Assembly: GCF_002013375.1 (NCBI RefSeq)
Contig: NZ_MAEW01000011.1
Location: forward strand, 62,001 to 126,000
Length of the DNA stretch: 64,000 bases
Source of the DNA: Mycobacterium sp. D16Q13
Lineage (GTDB): Bacteria > Actinomycetota > Actinomycetes > Mycobacteriales > Mycobacteriaceae
Direction of reading: 5' to 3'
Shown: positions 1 to 11,360 of the stretch, piece by piece
Numbering within the stretch: position 1 is the stretch's first letter
Layout of the letters: the number at the start of each line of letters is the position of its first letter
Notes under the pieces: model-generated
Databases searched by the model: none
What the model saw: the letters and a program-made list of their open reading frames with translations, nothing else
What the model was told of the DNA's origin: nothing
Made by a program: the position numbers and the translations under genes

Positions 1-771
1 CACCAGCCTGGGGTTCACCACGTACTGCACGCCCAGTGCGTCCAGATGGTGCAGCACCTGATCGAAGTGCGCCTTGGACTCCTCGGAGAGATGGTCGAGC
101 ATCAGTGGCGCATCGGCCGTCATCTCGCGCACCTCGGGGCGCTTGTCGTCGAGCACCCGAATCGGGTTGATACGGGCCCGCTCTCGCGTCGCCTCGTCCA
201 GGTCCAAGCCGAAGAGGAATTCCTGCAACAACTCTCGGTACTGCGGGCGGCAGGAGGCGTCGCCCAGCGAGCTGATCTCCAACCGGAAGCCGGTCAGGCC
301 CAGGGAGCGATAGCCCGCGTCGGCGATAGCGATCACCTCGGCGTCCAGGGCCGGATCGTCCACGCCGATGGCTTCCACGCCGACCTGCTGCAGCTGACGG
401 TAGCGGCCGGCCTGCGGTCGCTCATACCGGAAAAAGGGACCGGCGTAACGCAGTTTCATCGGCAGTTGGCCACGGTCCAGGCCATGCTCGATGACCGCAC
501 GCATCACCGAGGCGGTGCCCTCCGGACGCAAGGTCACCGACCGATCGCCGCGGTCGGCGAAGGTGTACATCTCCTTGCTCACCACATCGGTGGACTCGCC
601 CACCCCGCGGGCGAACAGTCCGGTGTCCTCGAACACGGGCAGCTCGATGTAGCCGTACCCGGCCAGCCGCGCCTGCTCCAGCAGCCCGTCACGAACAGCC
701 AGGAACTGCGCGGAGTCCGGCGGCACATAGTCCGGGATGCCCTTAGGTGCACTAAAAGTCTTCTCGCTCAC
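1..771 (-). CDS. hisS: Histidyl-tRNA synthetase, N-terminal 257 residues (runs off the window)
   Basis: Class II aminoacyl-tRNA synthetase that charges tRNA-His in the cytoplasm. The translated N-terminus starts [20 protein letters not shown] and carries the family blocks [28 protein letters not shown] (motif 2 with the ATP-binding arginine) and [14 protein letters not shown]. The C-terminal part, including the anticodon-binding domain, lies beyond position 1. The GTG start overlaps the TGA of the upstream metallo-hydrolase by four bases (GTGA), so the two are translationally coupled. The same pair (Rv2580c-Rv2581c) occurs in M. tuberculosis. The open frame on the opposite strand is a shadow of this gene. 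Confidence 0.95.
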   Translation of the reverse strand, partial: MSEKTFSAPKGIPDYVPPDSAQFLAVRDGLLEQARLAGYGYIELPVFEDTGLFARGVGESTDVVSKEMYTFADRGDRSVTLRPEGTASVMRAVIEHGLDRGQLPMKLRYAGPFFRYERPQAGRYRQLQQVGVEAIGVDDPALDAEVIAIADAGYRSLGLTGFRLEISSLGDASCRPQYRELLQEFLFGLDLDEATRERARINPIRVLDDKRPEVREMTADAPLMLDHLSEESKAHFDQVLHHLDALGVQYVVNPRLV

Positions 772-1439
772 TGGATTCCCTCGAGGAACGGGTTGGCACG
801 TCGCTCATCGCCGATGCTGGTGGCATTGCCGTGACCCGGCAGCACCACCGTCGAATCGTCTCGGGTAAGCAGCTTGGCGGCAATCGAATCGAGCAGCTGT
901 TGGTGGTTGCCGCCGGGCAGATCGGTGCGCCCGATCGACATCTGGAAGAGCGTGTCGCCGCTGAACACCACATCGATGGGCCCATTGTCGCTGTCGACCT
1001 CGATGCCGAACACAACAGAACCACGGGTGTGCCCCGGTGTGTGGTCGACGGTGAGCGTGATCCCGGCGAGCTCCAGCTTGTCGCCGTCGCCGATCTCTAC
1101 GAGCTCCTTGGGCTCGATGAATTCCATGCCCTGGATGAACTGGGCCAGACCGGGCCCGATCCCCGCGAGCGGATCGGCGAGCATCACGCGGTCGTCGGGG
1201 TGGATGTACACGGGGATCCCGTACTCATCGGCGAGCGGCTGTGCCGTCCAGGTGTGGTCCAGATGCCCGTGGGTCAGTAGCACCGCCTCCGGGGTGAGGT
1301 CGCGTTCGGCGAGGATCTCCTTAACTCCGGAGGTCGCCTCCTGTCCGGGGTCGACGATGACGGCGGGGCCGCCCTCGTGGGGCGCCACGATGTAGCAGTT
1401 CGTGGCGAACATGCCCGCGGGAAAACCGGTGATCAGCAC
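768..1439 (-). CDS. MBL-fold metallo-hydrolase, glyoxalase II-like
   Basis: Metallo-beta-lactamase-fold hydrolase of the hydroxyacylglutathione-hydrolase type, 223 residues, orthologous by position to Rv2581c. The metal ligands are all visible: THGHLDH (H57, H59, D61, H62), H137 in HTPGH, D162 in FSGDT and H203 in PGHG. Two metal ions, probably zinc, are expected, with thioester or lactone hydrolysis as activity. The substrate is unknown, since mycobacteria use mycothiol rather than glutathione. It is cytoplasmic, with no signal peptide. It is first in the hisS transcript and lies divergent to ppiB across about 100 bases that must hold both promoters. Confidence 0.9.
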   Translation of the reverse strand: MLITGFPAGMFATNCYIVAPHEGGPAVIVDPGQEATSGVKEILAERDLTPEAVLLTHGHLDHTWTAQPLADEYGIPVYIHPDDRVMLADPLAGIGPGLAQFIQGMEFIEPKELVEIGDGDKLELAGITLTVDHTPGHTRGSVVFGIEVDSDNGPIDVVFSGDTLFQMSIGRTDLPGGNHQQLLDSIAAKLLTRDDSTVVLPGHGNATSIGDERRANPFLEGIQ

Positions 1440-1541
1440 CCGACCAGCTTAGGCGGCGGGTCCTTCCCCATCTCTCAGGTGTGGCTGGCACACTCTCTGG
1501 CGACCTAGATTCTTCAATGGACGCCCTAGGAGGAGAACCCG

Positions 1542-2462
1542 GTGCCGACCAACGAGCAGCGACGTCAGACGGCCAAGCGCAAGCTGGAGCGACAGCTGGA
1601 GAACCGTGCTGAGCGCGCCCGTAAGCAGCGGATCTGGGCGATCAGCGGCGCCGCGGTCGTGGCCGTCGTCGTCGCTGTGGCCATCACCGCATGGCTGGCC
1701 ATCAGTAAGAGCGACAAGACGGATGCGGCACTGGACACCTCCACCACCCCGGTCTCCACGGTCGACGCGCCGCCGACGTCCTCGTTGCCCACGCCCGACG
1801 AGCCGCCCGTCACCGGCCCGGCCCTGCCGAAGTTCGTGCCGTCCGCGGAAGTGGGTGCCAATTGCCAGTACCGGCCCGCGGGCGCGCCCGCCAAGGCCAT
1901 CGACAAGCAGATGCCGCGCTCCGGGAAGATCCCGACCGAGCCGGCGACGCTCACCGCCAGCGTGAAGACCAGCCAGGGCAACATCGGCCTGGTGCTGGAC
2001 AACGCCAAGGCGCCGTGCACGGTGAACAGCTTCGCCAGCCTGGCCCAGGGTGGGTACTTCGACGACACCATCTGCCACCGGATCACAAGTGGCAGCTTGT
2101 CGGTGTTGCAGTGCGGTGACCCGAAGGGCACCGGTTCGGGCGGTCCGGGATACGAATTCGACAACGAGTACCCGACCACCGCCTACAAGGCCGACGATCC
2201 CGCGGCACAACGGGCCGTCATCTATCCCGCCGGCACGTTGGCGATGGCCAACGCGGGCCCCGGTACCAACGGCAGCCAGTTCTTCATGGTCTACAAGGAT
2301 TCGCAGCTGCCGCCGCAGTACACCGTGTTCGGCACCATCGACAAGACCGGTATGGACACCCTCGCCAAGATCGCCAAGAACGGCATCAAGGCGGGAGCAC
2401 GTGGCGCGGGTGATGGCACACCCGCACAAGAAGTCAAGATCATCGACCTGCAGCTCGACTGA
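1542..2462 (+). CDS. ppiB: Membrane-anchored cyclophilin-type peptidyl-prolyl isomerase
   Basis: Cis-trans prolyl isomerase, 306 residues, orthologue of Rv2582. A basic N-terminus (residues 1-30, many R and K) is followed by a hydrophobic membrane segment at about 31-54. Next comes a Thr/Pro-rich linker to about residue 90, then a cyclophilin domain with CHRIT, the GGPGYEFDNEY loop and the core NGSQFFMVY. The topology places the catalytic domain outside the membrane, where it would help fold exported proteins. The GTG start is preceded by AGGAGG at good distance. The stop lies one base before the beta-lactamase ATG, so the two genes probably share a transcript. Confidence 0.92.
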   Translation: MPTNEQRRQTAKRKLERQLENRAERARKQRIWAISGAAVVAVVVAVAITAWLAISKSDKTDAALDTSTTPVSTVDAPPTSSLPTPDEPPVTGPALPKFVPSAEVGANCQYRPAGAPAKAIDKQMPRSGKIPTEPATLTASVKTSQGNIGLVLDNAKAPCTVNSFASLAQGGYFDDTICHRITSGSLSVLQCGDPKGTGSGGPGYEFDNEYPTTAYKADDPAAQRAVIYPAGTLAMANAGPGTNGSQFFMVYKDSQLPPQYTVFGTIDKTGMDTLAKIAKNGIKAGARGAGDGTPAQEVKIIDLQLD

Positions 2463-2463
2463 C

Positions 2464-3333
2464 ATGATTTCACGTCGCGTTCTGTTGCTCGGCGGGCTGA
2501 CCACGGTCGGCGTGGCCGCTGTGGGTTGTTCACGCGGCGGCGACAGCCCAACCTCGCCAACCGAACTCGCCTCCCTGGAAAAGGATTTCGGGGGACGCAT
2601 CGGTGTGTACGCCCTGGACACCGGATCGGGTGCCACGCTGGGGCACCGGGCAAATGAGCGCTTCCTGATGTGCTCGACGGTGAAGACCTTCATCGTGTCG
2701 GCCATCCTGCACCGCCGCCTGAGCGAACCGGGGCTGCTGGACAAGCGGATTCAGTATGCGCAGTCCGACCTCATGGAGTGGGCACCCGTCACGTCCCAGC
2801 ATGTGGCCGAGGGCATGACCGTCGCGGAACTGTGCGATGCGACCCTGCGCTACAGCGACAACACCGGCGCCAACCTGTTGATCGCGCAGCTCGGCGGCCC
2901 GAAGCAGACGGAGAAGTTCGTTCGAAGCCTGGGCGACAACGTCTCTCGCATGGATCGCACCGAAGATCAGCTGAACATCCCGGACGGCGATCTGGACACC
3001 TCGACCCCGCAGCAACTGGTGACCAATCTGCGCAGGCTGGCGCTCGACGAGGGGCTCGACGCGCAGGGCCGCGATCTGCTCACCGACTGGTTGAAGCGCA
3101 ACACCACAGGCGACCAGTCGATTCGGGCGGGAGTCCCGACCGGATGGACGGTCGGGGACAAGACCGGCAGCGGGTTCAAGGGCGAGACCAATGACATCGC
3201 GGTGATCTGGCCGACCGGGCGTGCGCCGATTGTCGTCGCCGTGCTGACGGTCCCCGACGATCCGAAGTCCACTCAGGGCAAGCCAACCATCGCCGCGGCC
3301 ACCCGGATCGCGCTGAAGGCATTCGGCGTCTAG
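2464..3333 (+). CDS. bla: Class A beta-lactamase, Tat-type lipoprotein precursor
   Basis: Serine beta-lactamase of 289 residues, the length I recall for Bla_Mab of M. abscessus. Catalytic motifs: S71-T-V-K74, S131-D-N133, the omega-loop ExxLN (E167, N171) and K233-T-G-S. SDN rather than the SDG of M. tuberculosis BlaC is the feature tied in the literature to poor inhibition by clavulanate. The N-terminus has twin arginines (MISRR), a hydrophobic stretch and a lipobox ending VAAVGC (C22), so Tat export and lipid anchoring are likely. It starts one base after the ppiB stop. A longer frame starting inside ppiB is an artefact. It converges on rel. Confidence 0.95.
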   Translation: MISRRVLLLGGLTTVGVAAVGCSRGGDSPTSPTELASLEKDFGGRIGVYALDTGSGATLGHRANERFLMCSTVKTFIVSAILHRRLSEPGLLDKRIQYAQSDLMEWAPVTSQHVAEGMTVAELCDATLRYSDNTGANLLIAQLGGPKQTEKFVRSLGDNVSRMDRTEDQLNIPDGDLDTSTPQQLVTNLRRLALDEGLDAQGRDLLTDWLKRNTTGDQSIRAGVPTGWTVGDKTGSGFKGETNDIAVIWPTGRAPIVVAVLTVPDDPKSTQGKPTIAAATRIALKAFGV

Positions 3334-3352
3334 TCGTCTAACACGCCGGTAG

Positions 3353-3381
3353 ACCGGGTTAGGCCGCCGACGTAACCCGGT
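3353..3381. terminator. Hairpin between convergent bla and rel
   Basis: Perfect 9-base inverted repeat ACCGGGTTA / TAACCCGGT with an 11-base loop. It lies over the rel stop codon and 20 bases past the bla stop. There is no T-tract on either strand, as is common in mycobacteria. Its position between two converging genes suggests a two-way terminator. Confidence 0.6.
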
Positions 3382-5725
3382 AGACGTCGTAGACGCCCTC
3401 GACGTTGCGCACCACGTTAAGAACGTGTCCCAGATGCTTCGGGTCGCCCATCTCAAAGGTGAAGCGGCTGATGGCCACTCGATCATTCGAGGTGGTCACC
3501 GAGGCCGACAGAATGTTCACCCGCTCGTCGGCCAGGGCGCGGGTCACATCGGAGAGCAACCGGTGCCGGTCCAGCGCCTCCACCTGGATGGCGACCAGGA
3601 AGACCGAGGACGCCGATGGCGCCCAGTTCACTTCGATGATCCGTTCCGATTGCTGCTGCAGAGATTCGGCGTTGGTGCAGTCGGTGCGGTGCACGCTGAC
3701 TCCCCCGCCGCGCGTGACGAATCCAAGGATCTGATCCCCGGGCACCGGGGTGCAGCATTTCGCGAGCTTGGTCAACACACCCGGTGCGCCCGGCACGGCC
3801 ACGCCGACATCATCGGAACGCCGCTGGCGAATGGGCATGGTCGACGGAGTGGACCGTTCGGCCAATTCCTCCTCGGCACTGTCCACACCACCGAGCTGAG
3901 CGACCAGGCGCTGCACCACATGCCGCGCCGACACATGCCCCTCGCCCACCGCGGTGTAGAGCTGCGAGGTGTCCTGGTAGCGCAGCTCACGAGCCAGCGA
4001 GGCCATACCCTCGCCATTGACCAGGCGCTGCAACGGAAGTCCACCACGGCGCACCTCGCGCGCGATGGCGTCCTTACCCGCCTCGAGCGCCTCCTCGCGA
4101 CGCTCCTTGGCGAACCACTGCCGAATCTTCGCCTTCGCGCGCGGCGACACGACAAAGGTCTGCCAGTCGCGCGACGGGCCCGCGGTGGCGGCCTTTGACG
4201 TGAAAACCTCTACCACTTCGCCGTTTTCGAGCTTGCGCTCCAGGGCCACCAACCGGCCGTTGACGCGCGCACCGATGCACCGATGACCTACCTCGGTGTG
4301 CACGGCGTACGCGAAGTCGACCGGGGTAGACCCGGCGGGCAACGTGATGACATCACCCTTGGGTGTGAAGACGAAGATCTCCTGCACCGCCAGGTCATAG
4401 CGCAGCGACTCCAGGAACTCTCCGGGGTCGGCGGCCTCACGCTGCCAGTCGAGCAGCTGGCGCATCCACGCCATGTCGTCGATTTCGGCGGCGGCATGGT
4501 TGGGCGGAACACCGTTGCGGCCCTTGGCTTCCTTGTACCGCCAGTGCGCGGCAATGCCGTACTCGGCGGTGCGGTGCATGTCGCGGGTGCGAATCTGGAC
4601 CTCCAGCGGCTTGCCCTCGGGGCCGACCACGGTGGTGTGCAAGGACTGATAGACACCGAACCGCGGTTGGGCGATGTAGTCCTTGAACCGGCCGGCCATC
4701 GGCTGCCAGAGCGAGTGCACCACGCCCACGGCGGCGTAACAGTCACGAATCTCATCACACAGGATCCGGACGCCCACCAGATCGTGGATGTCGTCGAAGT
4801 CGCGGCCCTTGACGATCATCTTCTGATAGATCGACCAGTAGTGCTTGGGGCGACCCTCGACAGTGGCACCGATACGCGAACCGTTCAGGGTGGCAACAAT
4901 TTCCGCACGCACCTTGGCCAGGTAGGTATCGCGTGACGGCGCCCGGTCGGCGACCAGACGCACGATCTCCTCGTACTTCTTGGGGTGCAGGATCGCGAAG
5001 GACAGGTCTTCGAGCTCCCACTTGACCGTTGCCATACCCAGGCGGTGTGCCAGTGGCGCAATCACTTCGAGCGTCTCGCGGGCCTTACGCGCCTGCTTCT
5101 CCGGTGGCAGGAATCGCATGGTGCGCATGTTGTGCAACCGGTCCGCGACCTTGATCACCAGCACGCGAGGGTCGCGCGCCATGGCGATGATCATCTTGCG
5201 GATGGTTTCGCCCTCGGCGGCGTTACCCAACACCACCTTGTCGAGCTTTGTCACGCCATCAACAAGGTGGGCCACCTCGGTACCGAATTCGGTGGTCAGC
5301 TGTTCCAGGCTGTACCCGGTGTCCTCGACGGTGTCGTGCAGAATCGCGGCCACTAGAGTGGTGGTGTCCATGCCGAGCTCGGCCAGAATGTTCGCCACGG
5401 CGATCGGATGAGTGATGTACGGATCACCCGACTTGCGAAACTGCTCGGCATGCCGACTCTCGGCTACCTCGTATGCGCGCTGCAGCACCACCCGGTCGGC
5501 CTTGGGGTAGAACTCGCGATGGACAGCCATCAGCGGCTCGAGCACGGGGCTGACGGCGCCGCGCTGGGCGGTCATCCTGCGGGCCAGCCGGGCCCGTACC
5601 CGGCGCGACGCACTCATGGTGCCGCTGATCCGCAGAGAGTCCGAGCTCGGTGCCGTCGGATCGCTCACGACAGGCAGGGATTCGACCGCGACCTGATTCT
5701 CGCTCGGTACCTGCTCGTCAGCCAC
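3359..5725 (-). CDS. rel: Bifunctional (p)ppGpp synthetase/hydrolase
   Basis: Long RelA/SpoT homologue of 788 residues, orthologue of Rv2583c. It makes and degrades the stringent-response alarmone. Domains in order: an HD hydrolase domain with [10 protein letters not shown] (98-107) and H130-D131 in [11 protein letters not shown]; a synthetase domain at about 240-400 with [12 protein letters not shown] and [22 protein letters not shown]; a TGS domain near 450-510 ([20 protein letters not shown]); and a C-terminal ACT domain. Both active sites look intact, so the enzyme should be bifunctional. The ATG is preceded by GGAGG. It heads the apt side of the locus, 29 bases upstream of nothing but apt's end. 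Confidence 0.95.
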   Translation of the reverse strand: MADEQVPSENQVAVESLPVVSDPTAPSSDSLRISGTMSASRRVRARLARRMTAQRGAVSPVLEPLMAVHREFYPKADRVVLQRAYEVAESRHAEQFRKSGDPYITHPIAVANILAELGMDTTTLVAAILHDTVEDTGYSLEQLTTEFGTEVAHLVDGVTKLDKVVLGNAAEGETIRKMIIAMARDPRVLVIKVADRLHNMRTMRFLPPEKQARKARETLEVIAPLAHRLGMATVKWELEDLSFAILHPKKYEEIVRLVADRAPSRDTYLAKVRAEIVATLNGSRIGATVEGRPKHYWSIYQKMIVKGRDFDDIHDLVGVRILCDEIRDCYAAVGVVHSLWQPMAGRFKDYIAQPRFGVYQSLHTTVVGPEGKPLEVQIRTRDMHRTAEYGIAAHWRYKEAKGRNGVPPNHAAAEIDDMAWMRQLLDWQREAADPGEFLESLRYDLAVQEIFVFTPKGDVITLPAGSTPVDFAYAVHTEVGHRCIGARVNGRLVALERKLENGEVVEVFTSKAATAGPSRDWQTFVVSPRAKAKIRQWFAKERREEALEAGKDAIAREVRRGGLPLQRLVNGEGMASLARELRYQDTSQLYTAVGEGHVSARHVVQRLVAQLGGVDSAEEELAERSTPSTMPIRQRRSDDVGVAVPGAPGVLTKLAKCCTPVPGDQILGFVTRGGGVSVHRTDCTNAESLQQQSERIIEVNWAPSASSVFLVAIQVEALDRHRLLSDVTRALADERVNILSASVTTSNDRVAISRFTFEMGDPKHLGHVLNVVRNVEGVYDVYRVTSAA

Positions 5726-5754
5726 GGTTCACCTCCTGCCGCCTAGATTATCCC

Positions 5755-6288
5755 TCAGATCACACGCAGCGCAGTTAATGGCAGCGGCGCCACGGCCGCA
5801 CGACCGGCCAGATCGGACAGTTCCAGAACTACACCCGCGCTGATCACGTCCGCACCCGCGGCACGCAACAGTTTGATGGTCGCCGCCAGTGTTCCCCCGG
5901 TGGCCAGCACATCGTCGATGATCGCCACGCGATGACCGGTCAGATCCACTCCTTCGGCGGGAATCTCCAGCGCCGCGGTGCCGTACTCGAGTTGATAGGT
6001 CTGAGCATGCACTGGTGGCGGCAGCTTTCCTGCCTTCCGCACGGCCAGCACACCTACGCCGAGCCGGATCGCCACGGCGGCCCCCAATAGGAAGCCGCGC
6101 GCATCGATCCCCGCGATCAGCGTGGCCCCTGCCGACGCCTCCCCCAACGCATCGGTGACCCGTGAGAGGCCCTCGGCGTCCGCGAACAGCGGCGTCAAGT
6201 CCTTGAACTGCACCCCGGGCTCGGGAAAGTCGGGGACCTTACGAGTCAGCCTGTCGATGAGCGCTGTGACAGCGTCCGAAGATGTCAC
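5755..6288 (-). CDS. apt: Adenine phosphoribosyltransferase
   Basis: Purine salvage enzyme that converts adenine and PRPP to AMP; 177 residues, the normal family size. The PRPP-binding loop [12 protein letters not shown] and the family blocks [15 protein letters not shown] and [10 protein letters not shown] are present. I chose the GTG start (VTSSDAV) because it overlaps the TGA of the upstream lipoprotein gene by four bases. A longer in-frame reading of 273 residues extends backwards into that gene and has no family similarity in its extra part. Order lipoprotein-apt-rel is the same as in M. tuberculosis (Rv2585c-Rv2583c). Confidence 0.93.
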   Translation of the reverse strand: MTSSDAVTALIDRLTRKVPDFPEPGVQFKDLTPLFADAEGLSRVTDALGEASAGATLIAGIDARGFLLGAAVAIRLGVGVLAVRKAGKLPPPVHAQTYQLEYGTAALEIPAEGVDLTGHRVAIIDDVLATGGTLAATIKLLRAAGADVISAGVVLELSDLAGRAAVAPLPLTALRVI

Positions 6289-7961
6289 GCCGGCAACACC
6301 CAACGATCCATGTTCCAGCCCGCGCCCCACCGGGTGACGCTCGGTGTAGCGGCGTACATCGACTTCGGTGCGATCAGCACGCGTGGCTGCCGGTACAGCG
6401 GCAGGGTCGGCAGGTCGTTCCACAGGATGGCCGACGCATCGCCGAGCAGCCGGCTCTGGTCCCTGGCGTTGGTGGTCACCGCCAGCGCGGCGATGATCCC
6501 GTCTATCTGACCGTTGGCATAGTTCGCGGGGTTCTTGCCCTCGCGCGACCGCAGGGCGTACGCATCCATGAGCCATGAACCCGTCGAACCGCTGCCAGGA
6601 GCTCCGCCGATCGAGCTAAGTAGCGCGTCAACTTGATTGTCCCGCAACGAGTGTGGTCCAACCTCGGGCGAACTGACGTCCTGCACGGTGATCCCGGCGG
6701 CCGCACAGGCCTGCGCCATCGCCGACACGATTGCCGCACGGCGCGGGTTGGGCGCCTGATATCCCACCCGGACGGTCAACGGACGGTTGGCCACCGCGGC
6801 ACGGGCCGCGACCGGGTCCGAACGCATGAATCGTCCTGCCTCAGCCGCAGCCTCCACCGAGGCGAACGAGTCTCCGATGCTGGTATCCAGCCGGGCGTTC
6901 ATCACCGGCACTCCGGCGATTCCCGCGATGGCGTCACGTGGTGTGCACAACGCGACCGCACGGCGCACATCGGGCGCCCCAACAGACCCGCCGGCACCGA
7001 AGATCAGTTGCTCCACACCCGAACCGGGTTCCTCGGTGCGCACGAATCCGTCAGGGGCGGTAAGAGTCCCGGCCGATCCGGCTGCGACGTCGACAACCTC
7101 CAGATCGCCGTCGGATAGCCGTTTTTGCACATCGATCCCGCTGGGCCACACCGTGACCCGCTTGGTCACCGGCGGACTACCCCACCACTTGTCATTGGCG
7201 ACAAGCACGACCGATCCGTCCTCGTTGTACCCGTCGAACTTGTATGGCCCTGATGACGGGAACTTCGAGAGATCCAGATCCGAACCGAAGTTCCACTGGT
7301 TGTTCCAAAAATCGGCGATCTTCTGCAGCGCCGGAACGTCATTGGCGGCGATGGCACCGATCAGGTCAATACCCCCACCGACCTTGTCGGCGATCACATG
7401 CCACGGCAACATCGTTGTGGCGGCGAATAGCTGGGTCCAGTCGGTGAAGGCGCGATCCGGGGCGAAGGTGACACGCGCGGTCTTCTGCCCCGACTTGCAA
7501 TCGATGGTGGAGATATCGGCGTATCCCGCCGTGCTGGCCGCGTCAAAATCGGGCAGCCTGCCGGATTGCGCGAACCAGGACAGCACCATGTCTTCACAGG
7601 TCACTGGCTTGCCGTCGGAATAGACGGCCTTCTCATTGATGGTGTAGTCGAGCACCAATGGGATACGGCCGACGACCTCGACGGTGCCGAAGTCGTGGTC
7701 AGCGATGACCTGGCCGTCAGGACCGTGGAAGCCAAACCCGGTGAGTACGCGATTGAATGCCTGCGCCCCGGCTGACGCGTTCCCCGCGACACTGTTGACG
7801 TTGTACGTCGTCAAGCGGCCATCGACGGCATAGTCGAGCGTTTTTGCCGCCGAGGTCCAACATGAGGTCAACAACCCCGCCGCGAGCACCATCGTGGTCG
7901 CGATGGCGCCGATTCGCGCGATCCGTCCTGCTCCGGTCCGTGCTGGGCCTCGTGAAACCAT
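6285..7961 (-). CDS. Family 5 solute-binding lipoprotein (Rv2585c-like)
   Basis: Lipoprotein of 558 residues related to the peptide/oligopeptide-binding proteins of ABC importers. The signal peptide (hydrophobic 17-31) ends in the lipobox GLLTSC with C34 as the lipidated cysteine. The body has family features such as [21 protein letters not shown] and [22 protein letters not shown]. No permease or ATPase gene is adjacent, as at the M. tuberculosis locus, so its transport partner, if any, is elsewhere. Substrate is unknown. Its ATG shares one base with the secF stop (TGATG), so it lies in the secDF-apt transcript. Confidence 0.88.
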   Translation of the reverse strand: MVSRGPARTGAGRIARIGAIATTMVLAAGLLTSCWTSAAKTLDYAVDGRLTTYNVNSVAGNASAGAQAFNRVLTGFGFHGPDGQVIADHDFGTVEVVGRIPLVLDYTINEKAVYSDGKPVTCEDMVLSWFAQSGRLPDFDAASTAGYADISTIDCKSGQKTARVTFAPDRAFTDWTQLFAATTMLPWHVIADKVGGGIDLIGAIAANDVPALQKIADFWNNQWNFGSDLDLSKFPSSGPYKFDGYNEDGSVVLVANDKWWGSPPVTKRVTVWPSGIDVQKRLSDGDLEVVDVAAGSAGTLTAPDGFVRTEEPGSGVEQLIFGAGGSVGAPDVRRAVALCTPRDAIAGIAGVPVMNARLDTSIGDSFASVEAAAEAGRFMRSDPVAARAAVANRPLTVRVGYQAPNPRRAAIVSAMAQACAAAGITVQDVSSPEVGPHSLRDNQVDALLSSIGGAPGSGSTGSWLMDAYALRSREGKNPANYANGQIDGIIAALAVTTNARDQSRLLGDASAILWNDLPTLPLYRQPRVLIAPKSMYAATPSVTRWGAGWNMDRWVLPA

Positions 7962-9199
7962 CAGCGCCGCCGAACGTTTCGCTTACCTTGAGGGCGGGCA
8001 CCGGGCTTGGGTTTGGCGGGGCGTACCCCGGTCATGGCGGCATCGGATGCCCCCGATGTCGCCGCCTTGACGGCCTTGGTTCCCGAACCGGTCTCTGCCA
8101 GGGGCGTGGCGTCGGGCTTGCGGCGACTCAGCACCTTCTTGGTATGGCTCGCCACCAGCTCCGTGCGCTCACGCAGTGCCACCAGCAGCGGGGTCGCGAA
8201 GAAGATCGACGAGTACGTGCCCACCAGGATGCCGACAAGCTGGACCAGCGCAAGGTCCTTCAGCGTGCCCACACCCAGCAGCCAGATGGCCACCACGATG
8301 AGCGAGAGCACCGGGATCACCGAGATGAGGCTGGTGTTGATCGAGCGCATGAAGGTCTGGTTCACGGCCAGGTTGGCATGCTCGGCGAAGGTCCGCCGCG
8401 ACGTGTGCTGGAACCCGTGCGTGTTTTCCTCGACCTTGTCGAACACGATCACGGTGTCGTACAAGGAGAATCCTAGGATGGTGAGCAGGCCGATCACCGT
8501 GGCCGGGGTGACCTCGAAGCCCACCAGTGAGTACACGCCCGCGGTAACCAGCAGGTCGAAGACCAGTGCGGCCAAGGCCGCCAGCGCCATGTAGCGCTCG
8601 TAGCGCACGGCGATGTAGATACCGGACAGCACCAGGAACACGCCCAGCGCCCACAGCGCCTTGTTGGTGATCTGCCCGCCCCAGGTCTCCGACACCGCCG
8701 AATCGCTGATGGCGTTGATGGACGGCTTGCCGTCAGATCCCTTGGGCGCGAACCTGTCGAAGAGCGCCTTGTGGAGCTTTGCCGATTCGTCGTTGTCGAG
8801 CGTCTCGGTGCGAATCTGAATGGAGGCCGAGTCACCGGTTCCGGTGACGACGATCGACTCGGCATCGCGGCCTAGTGTCTGACTGAAGACGTCCTCGGTC
8901 TGCTGAACCGTGGCCTCGCCCTTCGGGAACGACACCTTGGTGCCGCCCTCGAAATCGATACCGAAGACGAATCCCTTGATCGCGATGGACAAGATCGCGA
9001 CAACCATGAACGCGCCGCTGATCCCGAACCACAGCGTGCGCTTGCCGACGACGTCGACCGCACCGGTTCCGGTGTACAGACGGTAGAAGAATCCGTGTTC
9101 TGGTGCCGCACTGCCGGTTTCAACTGCAGTGGACGTGGGTTCCTTGGCGGCGCTCTCGGTGCCGTTGCCGTTGCTCACGGTGTCGTTGCTGGTGCTCAT
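7961..9199 (-). CDS. secF: Protein-export membrane protein SecF
   Basis: Subunit of the SecDF complex, which uses the proton gradient to pull exported proteins through SecYEG; 412 residues. The N-terminal membrane segment ([18 protein letters not shown]) precedes the periplasmic start motif GIDFEGGTK. Five further membrane helices follow, with the conserved [16 protein letters not shown]. Extra tails of low complexity at both ends (Ser/Thr/Glu-rich first 35 residues; basic Pro/Ala-rich last 60) are typical of mycobacterial SecF. The ATG overlaps the secD stop by four bases. Confidence 0.95.
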   Translation of the reverse strand: MSTSNDTVSNGNGTESAAKEPTSTAVETGSAAPEHGFFYRLYTGTGAVDVVGKRTLWFGISGAFMVVAILSIAIKGFVFGIDFEGGTKVSFPKGEATVQQTEDVFSQTLGRDAESIVVTGTGDSASIQIRTETLDNDESAKLHKALFDRFAPKGSDGKPSINAISDSAVSETWGGQITNKALWALGVFLVLSGIYIAVRYERYMALAALAALVFDLLVTAGVYSLVGFEVTPATVIGLLTILGFSLYDTVIVFDKVEENTHGFQHTSRRTFAEHANLAVNQTFMRSINTSLISVIPVLSLIVVAIWLLGVGTLKDLALVQLVGILVGTYSSIFFATPLLVALRERTELVASHTKKVLSRRKPDATPLAETGSGTKAVKAATSGASDAAMTGVRPAKPKPGARPQGKRNVRRR

Positions 9200-10953
9200 G
9201 CGTGTGCCGCCGCCTTACGTTCGCGGGCAATCTGCTGGACCGCTCCGAGCCCGTTGTACGCGGGCTTGGAGAGGGTCGCGGACTTGGAGGACAGGTAGAC
9301 AAGCGGCCACGTCACCAGGAACACCACCACCACGTCGAGGATGGTGGTGAGTCCGAGAGTGAACGCGAAGCCCTTCACCTGCCCGATGGCGAGTGCGTAC
9401 AGCACCACGGCGGCCAGCAAGGTCACCGCGTTACCCGACAGGATCGTCTTGCGGGCGCGAGCCCAACCTCGGGGCACCGCCGAACGATACGAACGACCTT
9501 CTCGTATCTCATCTTTGATGCGCTCGAAGAACACCACGAAGGAGTCCGCGGTGGTGCCGATGCCGATGATCAGACCGGCGATACCGGCCAGATCCAAGGT
9601 GTATGAGATGTATCTACCCAGCAGGACCAGGATGGCGAACACCATGGCGCCCGAGGCCACCAAGGACAGCGCGGTCAGGATGCCGAGCACACGGTAGTAG
9701 ATCAGCGAGTACAGCAACACGATCGCCAATCCAATGGCGCCCGCGATCAGGCCGGCCTTGAGCGAGGTCAATCCGAGTGTGGCCGAAACTGTTTCGGCGT
9801 CGGAGGACTCGAAGGACAGCGGCAGCGAACCGTACTTGAGGGCCGCGGCAAGCTGCTTGGCCGAGTCGGAGGTGAACTGCCCGCTGATTTCGGTCTTGCC
9901 GCCCGGGATGGGCTCGCGGATGGCTGGCGCACTGATCACCTTGGAGTCCAACGTGAACGCGGTCTGGGTGCCCTGCTGCCAATGCGCAGAGGTGTACTCC
10001 GCCCAGACCTTGGCTCCGGTGGGCTTGAACTCCATGCTCACCACGTAGATGCCGCGCTGCTGGTCAAGTCCCGAGCTGGCGTCCTTGATCTCCTCGCCGC
10101 TGATGATCGCCTTGTCCAGCAGATAGGCGGCCTTTCCGCCCTGACTGTCATCGCCACAGGTGACCAACGGAAGGTTCGGATCGTCATTGCCCGCGAGCGG
10201 GTCGTCAAGGTCATAGCAACGCGATGACTGAACCTGAAGCGCCAGCATCTGAATCCGCGGATCGTCGCTCTGCCTGATCTGCTTCTCGAAGTCGATCAGC
10301 TGCTTGCGTTCCTCACCGCTGCCCGGTTTCGGCGGCAGATCGGTGGCCGGAGCAGCGGGCGGTGGGGCATTCGGCGTCGCGGGCTGCGTCGCCGGAGCGG
10401 GTGGCGGTGGCGGCGGCGTGGTGGTTTGCGCCGGATAGGGCCGCGGCTGCGGTTTCGGCGAAGGCGCGGCGGGTGCCGGCTTTCCCGCACCGGGCTCCGG
10501 GGGCGTCGCCTCTTGCCCAGCGCCGGGCGGGCCGCCCTGGGGCGCTCCGGCCTGGGGATTCTCCTTGGGCTGCGCCGGCACCATCTGGACGACAGGCCGG
10601 ATGTAGAGCTTGGCGGTCTGACCGAGGTTGCGGGCCTCGCTGCCGTCGTTACCGGGCACCGTGATGACGAGGTTGTCGCCGTCGATGATGACCTCGGATC
10701 CGGAGACACCGAGGCCGTTGACGCGCGCATTAATGATCTGCTGTGCCTGAGTCAACGCTTCCCTGGTCGGCTTGGAACCGTCAGGGGTGCGTGCCGTCAG
10801 GGTGACGCGGGTTCCACCCTGCAGGTCGATACCGAGCTTGGGCTTAGCGTGCTTGTCGCCGGTCAGGAAGACCAGCAGGTAGGCGCCGATCAGCAGCACC
10901 AGGAAGGCAGCTAGATAACGCGCGGGATGCACAGGGGCCGATGGCGAGGCCAC
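9196..10953 (-). CDS. secD: Protein-export membrane protein SecD with proline-rich insert
   Basis: Partner of SecF, 585 residues. The N-terminal membrane helix ([18 protein letters not shown]) is followed by [12 protein letters not shown] and the P1 domain. The five-helix membrane core contains [19 protein letters not shown]. Residues about 127-212 form a long Pro/Ala/Thr-rich insert in the extracytoplasmic P1 domain, with runs of up to six prolines. The insert is absent from E. coli SecD but known from mycobacterial ones. The gene follows yajC by 68 bases on the same strand, so yajC-secD-secF-lipoprotein-apt reads as one operon. Confidence 0.95.
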   Translation of the reverse strand: MASPSAPVHPARYLAAFLVLLIGAYLLVFLTGDKHAKPKLGIDLQGGTRVTLTARTPDGSKPTREALTQAQQIINARVNGLGVSGSEVIIDGDNLVITVPGNDGSEARNLGQTAKLYIRPVVQMVPAQPKENPQAGAPQGGPPGAGQEATPPEPGAGKPAPAAPSPKPQPRPYPAQTTTPPPPPPAPATQPATPNAPPPAAPATDLPPKPGSGEERKQLIDFEKQIRQSDDPRIQMLALQVQSSRCYDLDDPLAGNDDPNLPLVTCGDDSQGGKAAYLLDKAIISGEEIKDASSGLDQQRGIYVVSMEFKPTGAKVWAEYTSAHWQQGTQTAFTLDSKVISAPAIREPIPGGKTEISGQFTSDSAKQLAAALKYGSLPLSFESSDAETVSATLGLTSLKAGLIAGAIGLAIVLLYSLIYYRVLGILTALSLVASGAMVFAILVLLGRYISYTLDLAGIAGLIIGIGTTADSFVVFFERIKDEIREGRSYRSAVPRGWARARKTILSGNAVTLLAAVVLYALAIGQVKGFAFTLGLTTILDVVVVFLVTWPLVYLSSKSATLSKPAYNGLGAVQQIARERKAAAHA

Positions 10954-11021
10954 GTGTCCGGTCTCCTTGCTTGTCGAGGGCGGGTCGGGAGGCGTTCAGG
11001 GTTGAGCAAAGGTGAAAGCCG

Positions 11022-11360
11022 CTACTCCTTGGTCAGCTCGACCCCGGTGCTCTCGACGTCGCGCGACGCCTCCTCAGCGGTGTCATCGGTGTCCTCGGCC
11101 TCATCAACGATCTTGTCGCGGACCGCGAGCTTCATCCAGCGCGTCACAACACCCGGAGCGATCTCCAGATCGACGGTGTCGTCGGTGACTGCGGCGATAG
11201 TGCCCTGCAGACCGGAGGTGGTGTGCACCCGGTCGCCGATTGCCAGGGACTCGTGCAGCTCGATGGTGGCGTCCAGAGCCTTGCGCTGCCGCCGGTTCGC
11301 GAAGAAAAGGAACGCGCCCATAACGAGGATGAGCGGCAAAAAGACGATGATCGATTCCAT
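11022..11360 (-). CDS. yajC: Preprotein translocase subunit YajC
   Basis: Small single-pass membrane protein of 112 residues that associates with SecDF. The N-terminal hydrophobic segment (IIVFLPLILVMGAFLFF) is followed by NRRQRKALDA and the conserved cytoplasmic domain (IGDRVHTTSGLQGTIAAVTDDTVDLEIAPG). The C-terminal 25 residues are strongly acidic. It is first in the yajC-secD-secF cluster. The 149 bases upstream, to the end of ruvB, are the likely promoter region. The gabT-fadD9-PE_PGRS44 block found here in M. tuberculosis is absent. Confidence 0.93.
   Translation of the reverse strand: MESIIVFLPLILVMGAFLFFANRRQRKALDATIELHESLAIGDRVHTTSGLQGTIAAVTDDTVDLEIAPGVVTRWMKLAVRDKIVDEAEDTDDTAEEASRDVESTGVELTKE

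Noticed and set aside
46..834. Long open frame on the plus strand across the hisS region
   Set aside because: It is antisense to hisS, whose motifs are certain; high GC makes long shadow frames common.
1449..2744. Minus-strand frame of 431 codons across ppiB and bla
   Set aside because: Its product is Arg/Gly-rich without domains, while both plus-strand genes have clear family motifs.
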